This document shows, in pieces, positions 35,762-43,828 of a DNA stretch of 64,000 bases (position 1 is its first letter; each line of letters opens with the position of its first letter). A program made the position numbers and the translations under genes. A model generated the notes under the pieces. The model made no database searches and was not told the DNA's origin. It saw only the letters and a program-made list of their open reading frames with translations. This DNA comes from Streptosporangium sandarakinum (GTDB lineage Bacteria; Actinomycetota; Actinomycetes; Streptosporangiales; Streptosporangiaceae), in NCBI RefSeq assembly GCF_013409935.1, contig NZ_JACCCO010000001.1, forward strand, positions 1,240,001-1,304,000, read 5' to 3'.

Positions 35762-36412
35762 ATGGAACCCCTTGTCGATGACGCACCCAAGCCCCGGCGC
35801 CGTACGGCGGTCGCCGCGTTGGCCGGAATCCTGGTCCTGGCGGTGGCCTTCCTGCTGGTCATGGGCCGCAACACCGACCCGACCGACGCCTCCGCCGAGG
35901 CCGGGTTCGCCCGCGACATGGCCACGCACCACGCCCAGGCCGTGGACATGGCCTTCATCGCCCGGGACGGCAGCACCGACGAGGATCTGCGGCGGTTCGC
36001 CTACGACATCATCGTCACGCAGACCGCCCAGCGTGGGATCTTCATGGGCTGGCTGCAGCAGTGGGACCTGGAGCAGTCGTCCGAACGGCCGCCGATGGCG
36101 TGGATGGCCGGCGGCCACGGCCACGCCGGGCCGGCCGCCGCCTCGGCAAAGATGCCGGGCATGGCCACCCCGGAGGAGCTCAAGAAGCTCCGCGAGGCCG
36201 CCGGCAAGGACCAGGAGATCCTGTTCCTGCAGCTCATGATCCGGCATCACGTGGGCGGCGTGGAGATGGCCGAGGCCCTGCTCAGGCAGTCGGACCGCCC
36301 CGAGGTCGCGACGTTGGCCCGGCACATCGTCCAAGGCCAGACGGGCGAGATCACGCTGATGACCGACATGCTCCGGAAGCGCGGCGCCCAGCCGCTGCCT
36401 CCCACGCGCTGA
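35762..36412 (+). CDS. DUF305 family protein, exported
   Basis: A 216-residue protein with one N-terminal membrane helix after a short basic stretch (RRRTAVAALAGILVLAVAFLL), then two DUF305 halves. The conserved patterns are FARDMATHHAQAVDMAFIA and LMIRHHVGGVEMAEALL, each with a methionine/histidine cluster that can bind copper or other metals. DUF305 proteins are often encoded near copper genes, and here DUF3105 and a VKOR-DsbA pair are close by. The role is not proven. Start ATG at 35762. Confidence 0.9.
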   Translation: MEPLVDDAPKPRRRTAVAALAGILVLAVAFLLVMGRNTDPTDASAEAGFARDMATHHAQAVDMAFIARDGSTDEDLRRFAYDIIVTQTAQRGIFMGWLQQWDLEQSSERPPMAWMAGGHGHAGPAAASAKMPGMATPEELKKLREAAGKDQEILFLQLMIRHHVGGVEMAEALLRQSDRPEVATLARHIVQGQTGEITLMTDMLRKRGAQPLPPTR

Positions 36413-36533
36413 CCGCCCCGCGACCGCCCGACCGCCCCTTCGACCGCCACCCCCTTGATTGCGCCGCGCTCCCGCATGGCCGGTCTCCGGCCGGGACGGC
36501 ATGGCGCGATCCGGCCCTGAGGAGACAGCACCC

Positions 36534-36833
36534 ATGGTGAACGACGAGCCCGAGAACCGCCTGGAGGTGAGCATCTCGGCCGAGGTCGAGGCGGGGCAGT
36601 ACGCCAACTTCGCCTCCGTGTGGCACACCGAGGACGGCTTCGTCCTCGACTTCGCGGTGATCACCAGACCGCCGCAGCTCGCCAACGACCCTTCCTCCGG
36701 TCAGCACTTCGTGAGCGTGCCGACCCGGATCGTCAGCCGTATCCGCCTCCCCCCGAGCCAGGTGTTCGAGCTGATGAAGGCGCTGGAGCAGCAGCTCACC
36801 GCCTACGAGAAGGAGACCGGCCAGAAGAACTGA
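36534..36833 (+). CDS. DUF3467 family protein
   Basis: A 99-residue protein matching DUF3467: VEAGQYANFASVWHTEDGFVLDFAVI and SRIRLPPSQVFELMKALE. DUF3467 proteins are small and of unknown role; this one has no signal peptide or membrane segment. The start at 36534 begins the conserved block and has AGGAGA upstream. A hairpin with a 13-base stem overlaps the stop codon. Confidence 0.9.
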   Translation: MVNDEPENRLEVSISAEVEAGQYANFASVWHTEDGFVLDFAVITRPPQLANDPSSGQHFVSVPTRIVSRIRLPPSQVFELMKALEQQLTAYEKETGQKN

Positions 36834-36875
36834 GCCGCGGGGAACCCGTCCGCCGGAGTGGATTCCCCGCGGCTC
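36832..36875 (+). terminator. Hairpin over the DUF3467 stop
   Basis: A perfect 13-base stem (36832-36844 with 36863-36875) with an 18-base loop begins within the TGA stop. Probably ends this transcript. Confidence 0.65.
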
Positions 36876-36912
36876 GGCCGGCGCCGGGCGACGGCCGCCA
36901 CGGGCACGCCGT

Positions 36913-36990
36913 ACCCTTCGGGGCCTCGCCTTTCAGGGCTTCGCCCTCCGGAGCGATGCCCTTCGGAACGGCATGCCCTTCAGAGCGGTG
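36913..36990. repeat. Imperfect 15-17-bp repeats of CCCTTCGGGGC type
   Basis: Five imperfect copies of a CCCTTCGG(G/A)(G/A)C word, spaced 15-17 bases, between the DUF3467 stop and the trpS stop. No reading frame of note. Confidence 0.55.
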
Positions 36991-36996
36991 CGTTCT

Positions 36997-38034
36997 TCAA
37001 AGGATCGCGGCGGAGGACGGTGCGGCCGTGGCCGGAGCCGTCGAAGGCAGCGCGGCCGAGGGCAGCACGGTCGAGGGCAGGCCGATCGCCTGCCGGGCCG
37101 CGGCCATCAGGCCGGCCGTACGCTCGGCGGCCCGCGCCGCGCCGTCCGTCAGGATCCGCGACAGCTCGGCCGGGTCGGCCGACAGCTCGGCGTGCCGTTC
37201 CCGGATCGGCCGCAGCGTCTCCACCACCGCCTCGGCCACGTCCCGCTTCAGCGCGCCGTAGCCCTCGTAGGAGAACGACTCCACCGGCCTGCCGGTGCAC
37301 GCCGACAGGATCGTGAGCAGGTTGGAGACGCCGGGCTTGTTCGCGGGGTCGTGGACGACCTCGCCGCCGGAGTCGGTCACCGCGCGCATGACCTTGCGGT
37401 GCGCGTCGGCCGGGTCGTCGAGCAGGTAGATCGTCCCGGCCGATCCCCGCGACTTGCTCATCTTGGCGGTGGGTTCGGCCAGGTCCATCACCCGGGCCGC
37501 CACCGGCGGATGCACCGCCTCCGGCAGCGTGAACGTCTCGCCGTACCGGTGGTTGAAGCGCAGGGCCAGGTCGCGGGTCAGCTCGACGTGCTGGCGCTGG
37601 TCCTCCCCCACCGGCACCTGGTGCGCCCGGTGCAACAGGATGTCGGCGGCCATCAGCGCGGGATAGGTCAGCAGCGACAGCCGCACCTCCTCGTTGCCCG
37701 CCGACTTCTCCCTGAACTGGATCATCCGCCGCATCTCGCCGTAGTGGGCGGTGCACTCCAGCAGATAGGACAGCTCGGTGTGCGCGGGCACCTCCGACTG
37801 GATGTAGACGAGCGAGCGGTCCATCCCGCAGGCCAGCATCAGGGTGGCCATCTCCAGGGTGCGCTCCCGCAGCAGGGCGGGGTCGTGCTTGACGGTCAGC
37901 GCGTGCAGGTTGGCGACCGCGTAGACGCAGTCGGCCTCGTCCTGGAGCCGTACGGCGGGCAGCATCGCGCCCAGGAGGTTGCCGAGCGTGAGGTGGCCGC
38001 TGGCGGTGAAGGCGGAGAAAACACGTTTCGTCAT
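36997..38034 (-). CDS. trpS: Tryptophanyl-tRNA synthetase
   Basis: A 345-residue class I synthetase that charges tRNA-Trp. Seen: SGHLTLGN near residues 12-19 (HIGH-type motif), AADILLHRAHQVPVGEDQRQH and KMSKS at 191-195. The C-terminus is a short Ala/Pro/Ser-rich tail. The start at 38034 (ATG) has AAGGAG six bases upstream; this site could be masked by an upstream CTCCTT in the leader. The gene is preceded by a leader peptide and hairpin that look like a transcription attenuator. An auxiliary, antibiotic-resistant trpS in Streptomyces is reported to be attenuated in this manner, so this may be that kind of TrpRS rather than the main one. Confidence 0.95.
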   Translation of the reverse strand: MTKRVFSAFTASGHLTLGNLLGAMLPAVRLQDEADCVYAVANLHALTVKHDPALLRERTLEMATLMLACGMDRSLVYIQSEVPAHTELSYLLECTAHYGEMRRMIQFREKSAGNEEVRLSLLTYPALMAADILLHRAHQVPVGEDQRQHVELTRDLALRFNHRYGETFTLPEAVHPPVAARVMDLAEPTAKMSKSRGSAGTIYLLDDPADAHRKVMRAVTDSGGEVVHDPANKPGVSNLLTILSACTGRPVESFSYEGYGALKRDVAEAVVETLRPIRERHAELSADPAELSRILTDGAARAAERTAGLMAAARQAIGLPSTVLPSAALPSTAPATAAPSSAAIL

Positions 38035-38090
38035 GGTCGCTCCTTTTGGTGGAAGGAGGCCGTCCGCGCCCGGCGAGCCGTACAACGCGA

Positions 38091-38117
38091 AACGGCCGCC
38101 GGTTCACGGCGGCCGTT
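38091..38117 (-). terminator. Attenuator hairpin upstream of trpS
   Basis: A perfect 11-base stem (38091-38101 with 38107-38117) with a 5-base loop, followed on the minus strand by TTTCGCG. It lies between the leader peptide and trpS, where an attenuator would be. Confidence 0.65.
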
Positions 38118-38128
38118 CGGGTGCGCAG

Positions 38129-38191
38129 TCAGGCTGGCAAGCGGGTCCGCCGATGTGCGGCCCGCCACAGCCCCGTGCTGCGCGTCGTCAT
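38129..38191 (-). CDS. Trp-containing leader peptide of trpS
   Basis: A 20-residue peptide with one Trp (M-T-T-R-S-T-G-L-W-R-A-A-H, then a basic end). Its ATG overlaps the TGA of the threonine aldolase gene (ATGA). It resembles attenuation leader peptides of actinobacterial trp genes, which share a motif of the type S-T-x-x-W...A-H. A hairpin terminator follows after 12 bases and trpS after 95 bases. Confidence 0.65.
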   Translation of the reverse strand: MTTRSTGLWRAAHRRTRLPA

Positions 38192-39252
38192 ACCGACGAC
38201 CTTATCTCCTCGGCCACCGCGGCGGCAAAAGCATCCACATCGGCCTCGGTGGTGTCGAAGGCGGTCATCCAGCGCACCTCGCCGGTGGCCTCGTTCCAGG
38301 TGTAGAAGCGGTAGCGCTTCTGCAGGCGCTCGGTGACGTCGCGCGGCAGGATCGCGAAGACCGCGTTGGCCTCCACCGGGCGCGGCACCTCCACCCCCGG
38401 GATCTCCCGGACGGCGTCGGCGAGCCGCCGCGCCATGGCGAGGGCGTTGCGGGCGTTGCGCCGCCACAGGTCCCCGGCGAGCAGCGCCTCGAACTGCACC
38501 GAGACGAACCGCATCTTGGAGGCGAGCTGCATCTGGGTCTTGCGGATGTAGCGCAGACCGCGGACGGCGTCGGGGTTGAGCACCACGACGGCCTCGCCGA
38601 ACATCATCCCGGCCTTGGTGCCGCCGAAGGACAGCACGTCCACGCCCGCGTCCGTGGTGAACGCGCGCATCGGCACGTCCAGCGCGGCGGCCGCGATCGT
38701 GATGCGGGAGCCGTCGAGGTGGACGAGCATGCCCAGGGAGTGGGCGTGGTCACAGACCGCCCTGATCTCCTCGGGGGTGTAGAGGGTGCCCAGCTCGGTG
38801 GACTGCGTGATCGAGACGACCTTCGGCTGGGCGCGGTGCTCGTCGCCGAACCCCCACGCCTGCAGGTCGATGAGCTCGGGGGTGAGCTTGCCGTCCGGGG
38901 TGGGAACGGTCAGCAGCTTCAGGCCCGCCGCCCGCTCCGGCGCGCCGCCCTCGTCGGTGTGGATGTGCGCCGACTCGGCGCAGACCACCGCCTCCCAGTG
39001 CGCGGTCATCGCCCGCAGCGCCACCACGTTGGCGCCGGTGCCGTTGAACACCGGCCACACTTCGGCCGCCGGGCCGAAGTGCCGCTGGAAGACCTCCTGC
39101 AGCGCCTCGGTGTAGACGTCGGCACCGTAGGCGATCTGGTGGCCCTCGTTGGCCAGGGCGATCGCCTGGAGGATCTCCGGGTGGACTCCTGCGTAGTTGT
39201 CGCTGGCGAAGCTCTTCACCAGCGGGTCGTGCCTGCGGATGGCGTCGGTCAC
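38188..39252 (-). CDS. Threonine aldolase family enzyme (low-specificity L-TA type)
   Basis: A 354-residue fold-type I PLP enzyme of the threonine aldolase/beta-eliminating lyase family. The PLP lysine is in LSFGGTKAGMMFGEA; the Asp that holds the PLP ring is in VHLDGSRI. It would split threonine or allo-threonine into glycine and acetaldehyde; related actinobacterial proteins can have other amino-acid substrates. It immediately precedes the trpS leader. It follows the SDR gene on the same strand, with several GC-rich palindromes between, so it may begin its own transcript. Confidence 0.92.
   Translation of the reverse strand: MTDAIRRHDPLVKSFASDNYAGVHPEILQAIALANEGHQIAYGADVYTEALQEVFQRHFGPAAEVWPVFNGTGANVVALRAMTAHWEAVVCAESAHIHTDEGGAPERAAGLKLLTVPTPDGKLTPELIDLQAWGFGDEHRAQPKVVSITQSTELGTLYTPEEIRAVCDHAHSLGMLVHLDGSRITIAAAALDVPMRAFTTDAGVDVLSFGGTKAGMMFGEAVVVLNPDAVRGLRYIRKTQMQLASKMRFVSVQFEALLAGDLWRRNARNALAMARRLADAVREIPGVEVPRPVEANAVFAILPRDVTERLQKRYRFYTWNEATGEVRWMTAFDTTEADVDAFAAAVAEEIRSSV
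38201..38229 (-). promoter_or_regulatory. Candidate trpS promoter inside the threonine aldolase gene
   Basis: TTTGCC (38229-38224) and GATAAG (38206-38201) on the minus strand are 17 bases apart. They fall at the end of the aldolase gene, where codons unusual for this genome occur (GCT-TTT and ATA). Transcription would begin a few bases before the leader ATG. Confidence 0.5.
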
Positions 39253-39311
39253 GTCTTCCCCTCGAACGGTACGGCCCGCCGTGCGCCGGCGGGCCGCTGT
39301 CGTGCGTCGTG

Positions 39312-39404
39312 CCCCCGCCCGCGGGCGGGGGACCTCGTGCGGTGCGGCGCCCGTCTCCGGGCGCCGCTCGTGGATGTCGTCCCCGCGGGAGCTCTGCCCG
39401 CGGG
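39312..39404 (-). terminator. Palindrome cluster between SDR and threonine aldolase genes
   Basis: A perfect 20-base palindrome (39312-39331), a hairpin with an 8-base stem (39346-39353 with 39358-39365) and further CCCGCGGG words (39382, 39398 onward) fill the space. They probably terminate the DUF6421-SDR transcript on the minus strand. Confidence 0.55.
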
Positions 39405-39418
39405 TTTCCCCGCGGGCG

Positions 39419-40060
39419 CTACCCGCGGGTGAGGTCGATCCTGGTGCCGTTGTCGTCGGTCTCCCACAGCGCGTCGAACGCCTCGGCGAGGTCGGTGACG
39501 TCGGTGAAGCCGGGGAACTTCCGCTCCGGGCTCGCGGCGCGCATGGCGTCGTTCACCAGGGCCTTGACGACCAGGATATTCGCCGTGGCGTTCGTGCCGG
39601 ACAGCGCGTCGGCGAAGGCCAGCGTCCACGCCTCGGAGGCGGCCTTGGCGGTGGCGTAGGCCGCGTTGCCCTGGGTGGGACGCTGGGCGCCCGTGGCCGA
39701 GACGATGGCGAACCGGCCCTTCTCGCTCGCCTTGAGCAGCGGTTCGAAGGCGAGCGTGACGTTCTGGAGGGTGCGGACCAGCAGGTCGTGCAGCAGGTCC
39801 CAATCCTCCAGCTTCGTCTCGGCGAAGGTCTTGCCGCCGCGCCAGCCGCCGACCAGGTGGGCGATGCCGTCCACGCGGCCGTGCTCGGCCTCGACGTCCC
39901 GGGCGAGCCGCTTCACGGCGTCGAGGTCGAGCAGGTCGACCGCGAGCGTGCCGTCGGCCCCGGACTTGTCGACGCCGATGACGGTGTGGCCCTTGTCCGT
40001 GAAGCGGCGGACGAACGCCTGGCCCGCGGGTCCCGCCGCGCCCGCAACGAGGATGATCAT
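39419..40060 (-). CDS. Short-chain dehydrogenase/reductase
   Basis: A 213-residue SDR. It has a slightly unusual N-terminal loop GAAGPAGQAFVRR (GxxGxxG), an AHLVGGW strand, a Ser in SATGAQRP and the catalytic YATAK. The rest fits a small classical SDR that uses NAD(P)H; the substrate is unknown. Its ATG overlaps the stop of the DUF6421 gene (ATGA), so it is translated together with that protein. Confidence 0.9.
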   Translation of the reverse strand: MIILVAGAAGPAGQAFVRRFTDKGHTVIGVDKSGADGTLAVDLLDLDAVKRLARDVEAEHGRVDGIAHLVGGWRGGKTFAETKLEDWDLLHDLLVRTLQNVTLAFEPLLKASEKGRFAIVSATGAQRPTQGNAAYATAKAASEAWTLAFADALSGTNATANILVVKALVNDAMRAASPERKFPGFTDVTDLAEAFDALWETDDNGTRIDLTRG

Positions 40061-42129
40061 GCTCGGATCCCCTTCGTGGAGTCGATGACGTCGGTGAGCT
40101 TACGACGCAGGGCCTCGTAGAACATGCTCAGGGGGAACTCGTCGGGCAGCACCGCGTCCACCACGGCCTTCGGGAAGCCCTCCACCGGCAGCGCGTCCAC
40201 CCCGCGCGCCCAGACCGAGGCCGGGTGCGGCTCGACGTAGGTCGCGACGAGCTGGTGCGCGGCCAGCCAGTGGGCGAGCTTGGAGCGGTCGATGCCGTCG
40301 CGGTAGAGCTTCTCCACCTCGGCGCGCAGGTCGGCGACGCCACCGGCCACGCGGGTCCAGTCGATGCTCAGCCGGTTGTCGGTCCAGCGGACGATGTCGT
40401 TGCGGTGCAGGTAGGCGAAGAGGAGCTGCCCGCCCAGGCCGTCGTAGTTGCGGACCCGCTCACCGGTGATCGGGAAGCGGAACAGCCGGTCGAACAGGAT
40501 CGCGAGCTGGACGTAGCGGGCGTGCGGCACGCCCTCGGCCTCCAGCTTCACGGCCTCGCCGTACGCGGTCAGGTCGCAGCGCAGCTCCTCCAGGGAGTAG
40601 AGCCAGTACGGCATGCGCTGCTTGATCATGAACGGGTCGAACGGCAGGTCGCCGTGGCTGTGGGTGCGGTCGTGGATCAGGTCCCACAGCACGAAGGTGT
40701 CCTGGGCCAGCTCCTGGGAGGCGACGAGCCGGGCGGCGTCCGGCGGCAGCGCCAGTTTCAGCGTGCTCGCGGCGGCGCCGCTGACCGCGCGGAACCGGGC
40801 CGCCTCGCGGTCGCAGAAGATGCCGCCCCAGGTGAACCGGGGCGGGGTCTCGCGGACGGCGACGGTCTCCGGGAACAGCACCGCGGAGTTGGTGTCGTAG
40901 CCGGAGGTGAAGTCCTCGAAGGCGATCGGCACGAACAGCGGGTTGTCGTAGCGGGTGCGCTCCAGCTCGGCCAGCCACTCGGGCCAGACGGTGCGGATCC
41001 AGACGGCCTCCAGGTAGCGGAAGGTCGTGCCGTTCTGGGTGTACATCGGGAAGACGACCAGGTGCTCCAGGCCGTCGACCCGCTGGGTGTCGGGGTGGAA
41101 GGCGTTGAGCGAGTCCAGGAAGTCGGGCACGCCCAGACCCTGCTCGGCCCACCTGTTCAGGTCGGCGACGACCGCGGCGAGGTACGCCTCGTCGTGCGGG
41201 AAGCGGGGCGCCAGCCGGGTGACGTGACCGGCGATCTCGGCGACCAGCTCCGCCGCCCGCTCGTGGTCGCGCTCGACCGAGCCGTCCTTGGCCTGCAGCG
41301 GCCTCAGCGCCTCGACGGCCTCCTTCAGCTCGCTGAAGGCGGCCCGCGCCTCCGTCTCGCCGGTGGCGGCGGTCCGGGCGGCGGGGATCCGCGCGGCCCA
41401 GGTGACGAGGTTGCCCCACAGCGCGGCGTGGTCGTAGTCGCCGATCGAGTCGTCGCCGAACAGGTCGGAGTCGGCGAGCACGACGACGCGACCCTCGCCG
41501 TGCCGTACGGCCACGGCCAGCGGGCGGCCGGCCGGGTCGGCGGTGGGCGAGGTGGAGAACAGCACGGTCGCGTCCTCGGGGGCGGTGAGGACCCCGGCGC
41601 GGTAGAAGCAGGCGCGGCGGGCGCCGGCCAGCGGGTTCTCGCCCTCGGTCGCGGCGGGCGCGCCGAGGACCCAGGCGGCCACGCCGTTGTGGGCGTTGCG
41701 CGGGTCCTGGACGGTGAGGTGCTCGACGCCGACGCCGAAGCGGGCGAGCAGGTCGGTGAGGTTGCTGCCGTACTTCTCCTGCTCGCACTCGGCGAGCACG
41801 ACCAGGCCGCCGCCGCCCCGGACGTGCTCCTCGATCGCGTCGAGCTCCTCCACGGGGAAGACGGGGCTGCCCAGGCCGGTGGTGCGCTCCCAGCGGTCGG
41901 CCGACGGGTGGGCGATCACGAAGACGTCCTGTCCCGTCAGCAGGGCCGGGGTGATCGGCCCCTCGGTGTGCGCGGTCACGGTGTGGCCGAGGCGGCGCAG
42001 GACGTCGGCGGCGCGGGCGTAGCTGTTGTCGTCGGGGTGCCCGGGATTCATCGTCTCGGCGACCTCCCGGCGGATCGTCCATGACTCGCTGTGTGCCTCG
42101 TCGAAGAGCACCCGCGGGAACGCTCGCAC
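40057..42129 (-). CDS. DUF6421 family protein
   Basis: A 690-residue cytosolic protein. The first 250 residues look like a class I glutamine amidotransferase-like fold (VLFDEAHSE, GHTVTAHTEG, GLVVLAECEQEKYG), while the remaining 440 are helical and match the DUF6421 family; conserved HDRTHSHGDLPFDPFM might be a metal or catalytic site. The function is unknown. It is co-transcribed with an SDR (4-base overlap), which suggests a two-protein pathway. The GTG start at 42129 has GGGAGG six bases upstream. Confidence 0.85.
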   Translation of the reverse strand: MRAFPRVLFDEAHSESWTIRREVAETMNPGHPDDNSYARAADVLRRLGHTVTAHTEGPITPALLTGQDVFVIAHPSADRWERTTGLGSPVFPVEELDAIEEHVRGGGGLVVLAECEQEKYGSNLTDLLARFGVGVEHLTVQDPRNAHNGVAAWVLGAPAATEGENPLAGARRACFYRAGVLTAPEDATVLFSTSPTADPAGRPLAVAVRHGEGRVVVLADSDLFGDDSIGDYDHAALWGNLVTWAARIPAARTAATGETEARAAFSELKEAVEALRPLQAKDGSVERDHERAAELVAEIAGHVTRLAPRFPHDEAYLAAVVADLNRWAEQGLGVPDFLDSLNAFHPDTQRVDGLEHLVVFPMYTQNGTTFRYLEAVWIRTVWPEWLAELERTRYDNPLFVPIAFEDFTSGYDTNSAVLFPETVAVRETPPRFTWGGIFCDREAARFRAVSGAAASTLKLALPPDAARLVASQELAQDTFVLWDLIHDRTHSHGDLPFDPFMIKQRMPYWLYSLEELRCDLTAYGEAVKLEAEGVPHARYVQLAILFDRLFRFPITGERVRNYDGLGGQLLFAYLHRNDIVRWTDNRLSIDWTRVAGGVADLRAEVEKLYRDGIDRSKLAHWLAAHQLVATYVEPHPASVWARGVDALPVEGFPKAVVDAVLPDEFPLSMFYEALRRKLTDVIDSTKGIRA

Positions 42130-42384
42130 GATAAATCCTCCCTTAGATCAGTCCTTGCACCGAAAAATATACACACCCTGTCCGATTTTTGGTATGTCCC
42201 TTACGGCACCCTTCGGCTGGCACGGGGCCGCCCCGGTGGAGAGGTCGCGGCCGGACGGGGGTGCGAAGGATCGCGCCGCCCTCCGGGTGGCGGGCGGACC
42301 GACCCGGCCGGAGGCGTCGCGGCCGGGTGAAGGAGAGGAGGGTTCGCGTGTGCCTGAGCGTCGCGCCACGCCGCCGTCCGGGCG

Positions 42385-43824
42385 TCAGTGGCCCGCCGTA
42401 CCGCCCGCCGGGTGACGACGCGCCGACTCGTCGGCGCGGTCGAGCAACGCCCGGCGCTCGGGTTCGGAGTGCGCCGCGGCCGCGGCCTGCCGGAACAGCG
42501 CGGCGGCCCGGTCGTGGTCTTCCCGGCCTCCCCTGCGGGCGGTGAGGTCCGCCTCGACCGCGACGACGAGGGGATGGCCGTCCAGCGCGCCCCCGGCCCG
42601 GACCCCGGCGAGCAGGGCCAGCCCGGCCTCCGGCCCGTGCGCGTAGCCGTGCGCCACCGCGCGGTTCAGCTCGACCACCGGTGAGGGCTGGATCCGGGCC
42701 AGCCGGTCGTAGCACGCGGCGATGGCGGGCCAGTCGGTGGCGTCGGCGGAGGCGGCGGTGGCGTGGCGGGCGGCGATCCGCGCCTGCAGCGCGTACGGGC
42801 CGTCCTGTGACATGTACGGATCGCCCTGCGGCGCGTATGCGCCGCCCTCCGGCGCGTACGGATCATCCTGCGGCGCGTACGGGCCGTCCTGCGGCGTCTC
42901 CGCGAGGAGGCGCAGGCCCTCGGCGATCGCGGCGCGGTCCCAGCGGCGCCGGTCCTGCCGGTCCAGGGTCAGCAGGTCACCGCGGTCGTCGCGGCGGGCG
43001 TCGCGCCGGGAGTGCTGGAACAGGAACAGCGCCAGCAGCGCGGTCACCTCGCCCTCGCCGGGCATGAGCTCCCGTAGCAGCCGGGCCAGGCGGATCGCCT
43101 CGTCGGCGAACGCGGGCCGGCCGTCCGCGTTGTAGCCGTGGGTGAACAGCAGGTACAGCACGGCCAGGACGCCGGGGAGCCGCTCGGCGAGCGCCGGGCC
43201 GGTCGGCACCCGGTAGGGGATGCCGGCGTCGGCGATCCTCGTCTTGGCCCGGGTCAGGCGGCGGGTCATGGCCGACTCGCCGACCAGGAAGACCCGCGCG
43301 ATGTCGGCGGTCGGCACGCCGCAGACCGTCCGCAGCGTCAGCGCCACCCGCGCCTCCATGGAGAGCGCGGGATGGCAGCAGGTGAAGATCAGCCGTAGCC
43401 GGTCGTCCACGACCTCCTCCGCCGGCGGCTCCTCGGAGGCCGGGCCGGGATCGGTGAGGGCGAGCGCCGCCAGCTCGGCCAGCTTGCGGCGCTCGGCCGA
43501 CGCGCGGCGCAGCACGTCGATCGCGCGGTTGCGGGCCACCGTCATCAGCCAGCCGCCCGGGTTGCCCGGCACGCCCTCCCGCGGCCACCGTTGCAGGGCG
43601 AGCGTCAGCGCCTCCTGGGCGCAGTCCTCGGCCAGTGTCCAGTCGGAGGTGACGCGGATCAGCGCGGCGACGATCCGCGGGTAGGCGTCGGCGCCCGCGG
43701 CCGCGACGGCGCCGGCCACGGCGGCCGCGGACGCCGCGGACGCGGACGTCGTGGCCTTGGCCGCGGGCGTTGTGGCCGCCTTGGCCGCCTTGGCCGCCTT
43801 GGCCGCGGGCGTCGTACCGGTCAC
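42385..43824 (-). CDS. ECF42-type RNA polymerase sigma factor with C-terminal extension
   Basis: A 479-residue sigma factor. After an Ala/Lys-rich N-terminus, region 2 lies at about 48-115 (DWTLAEDCAQEALTLALQRWP, NRAIDVLRRA) and region 4 at about 150-200. The long C-terminal TPR-like extension (about 215-475, DUF6596-type) is the mark of ECF42 factors, which lack a classic anti-sigma and pair with DGPF/YCII proteins, as here. Five 7-residue repeats (DGPYAPQ-like) interrupt the extension at its normally conserved GPYALQA motif. It follows the YCII gene by 4 bases, so the two are one operon. Confidence 0.92.
   Translation of the reverse strand: MTGTTPAAKAAKAAKAATTPAAKATTSASAASAAAVAGAVAAAGADAYPRIVAALIRVTSDWTLAEDCAQEALTLALQRWPREGVPGNPGGWLMTVARNRAIDVLRRASAERRKLAELAALALTDPGPASEEPPAEEVVDDRLRLIFTCCHPALSMEARVALTLRTVCGVPTADIARVFLVGESAMTRRLTRAKTRIADAGIPYRVPTGPALAERLPGVLAVLYLLFTHGYNADGRPAFADEAIRLARLLRELMPGEGEVTALLALFLFQHSRRDARRDDRGDLLTLDRQDRRRWDRAAIAEGLRLLAETPQDGPYAPQDDPYAPEGGAYAPQGDPYMSQDGPYALQARIAARHATAASADATDWPAIAACYDRLARIQPSPVVELNRAVAHGYAHGPEAGLALLAGVRAGGALDGHPLVVAVEADLTARRGGREDHDRAAALFRQAAAAAHSEPERRALLDRADESARRHPAGGTAGH
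42784..42888. repeat. Five tandem 21-bp repeats in the ECF42 gene
   Basis: Five 21-base units starting at 42784, 42805, 42826, 42847 and 42868 encode 7-residue repeats of the type DGPYAPQ in the C-terminal extension. The first and last units are nearly identical; inner ones diverge. Confidence 0.85.
43774..43800. repeat. Three 9-bp GGCCGCCTT repeats in the ECF42 N-terminus
   Basis: Three perfect 9-base units encode repeated Lys-Ala-Ala (AAKAAKAAK) near the N-terminus of the sigma factor, giving an Ala/Lys-rich extension before region 2. Confidence 0.8.
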
Positions 43825-43828
43825 GCCG

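Noticed and set aside
36980-38107. Alternative 375-codon frame over trpS
   Set aside because: Out of frame with the conserved KMSKS protein; it has no family features.
42026-42415. Frame upstream of the DUF6421 gene on the plus strand
   Set aside because: Low-complexity Arg/Pro-rich, overlaps the DUF6421 promoter and ribosome site; no ribosome site of its own.
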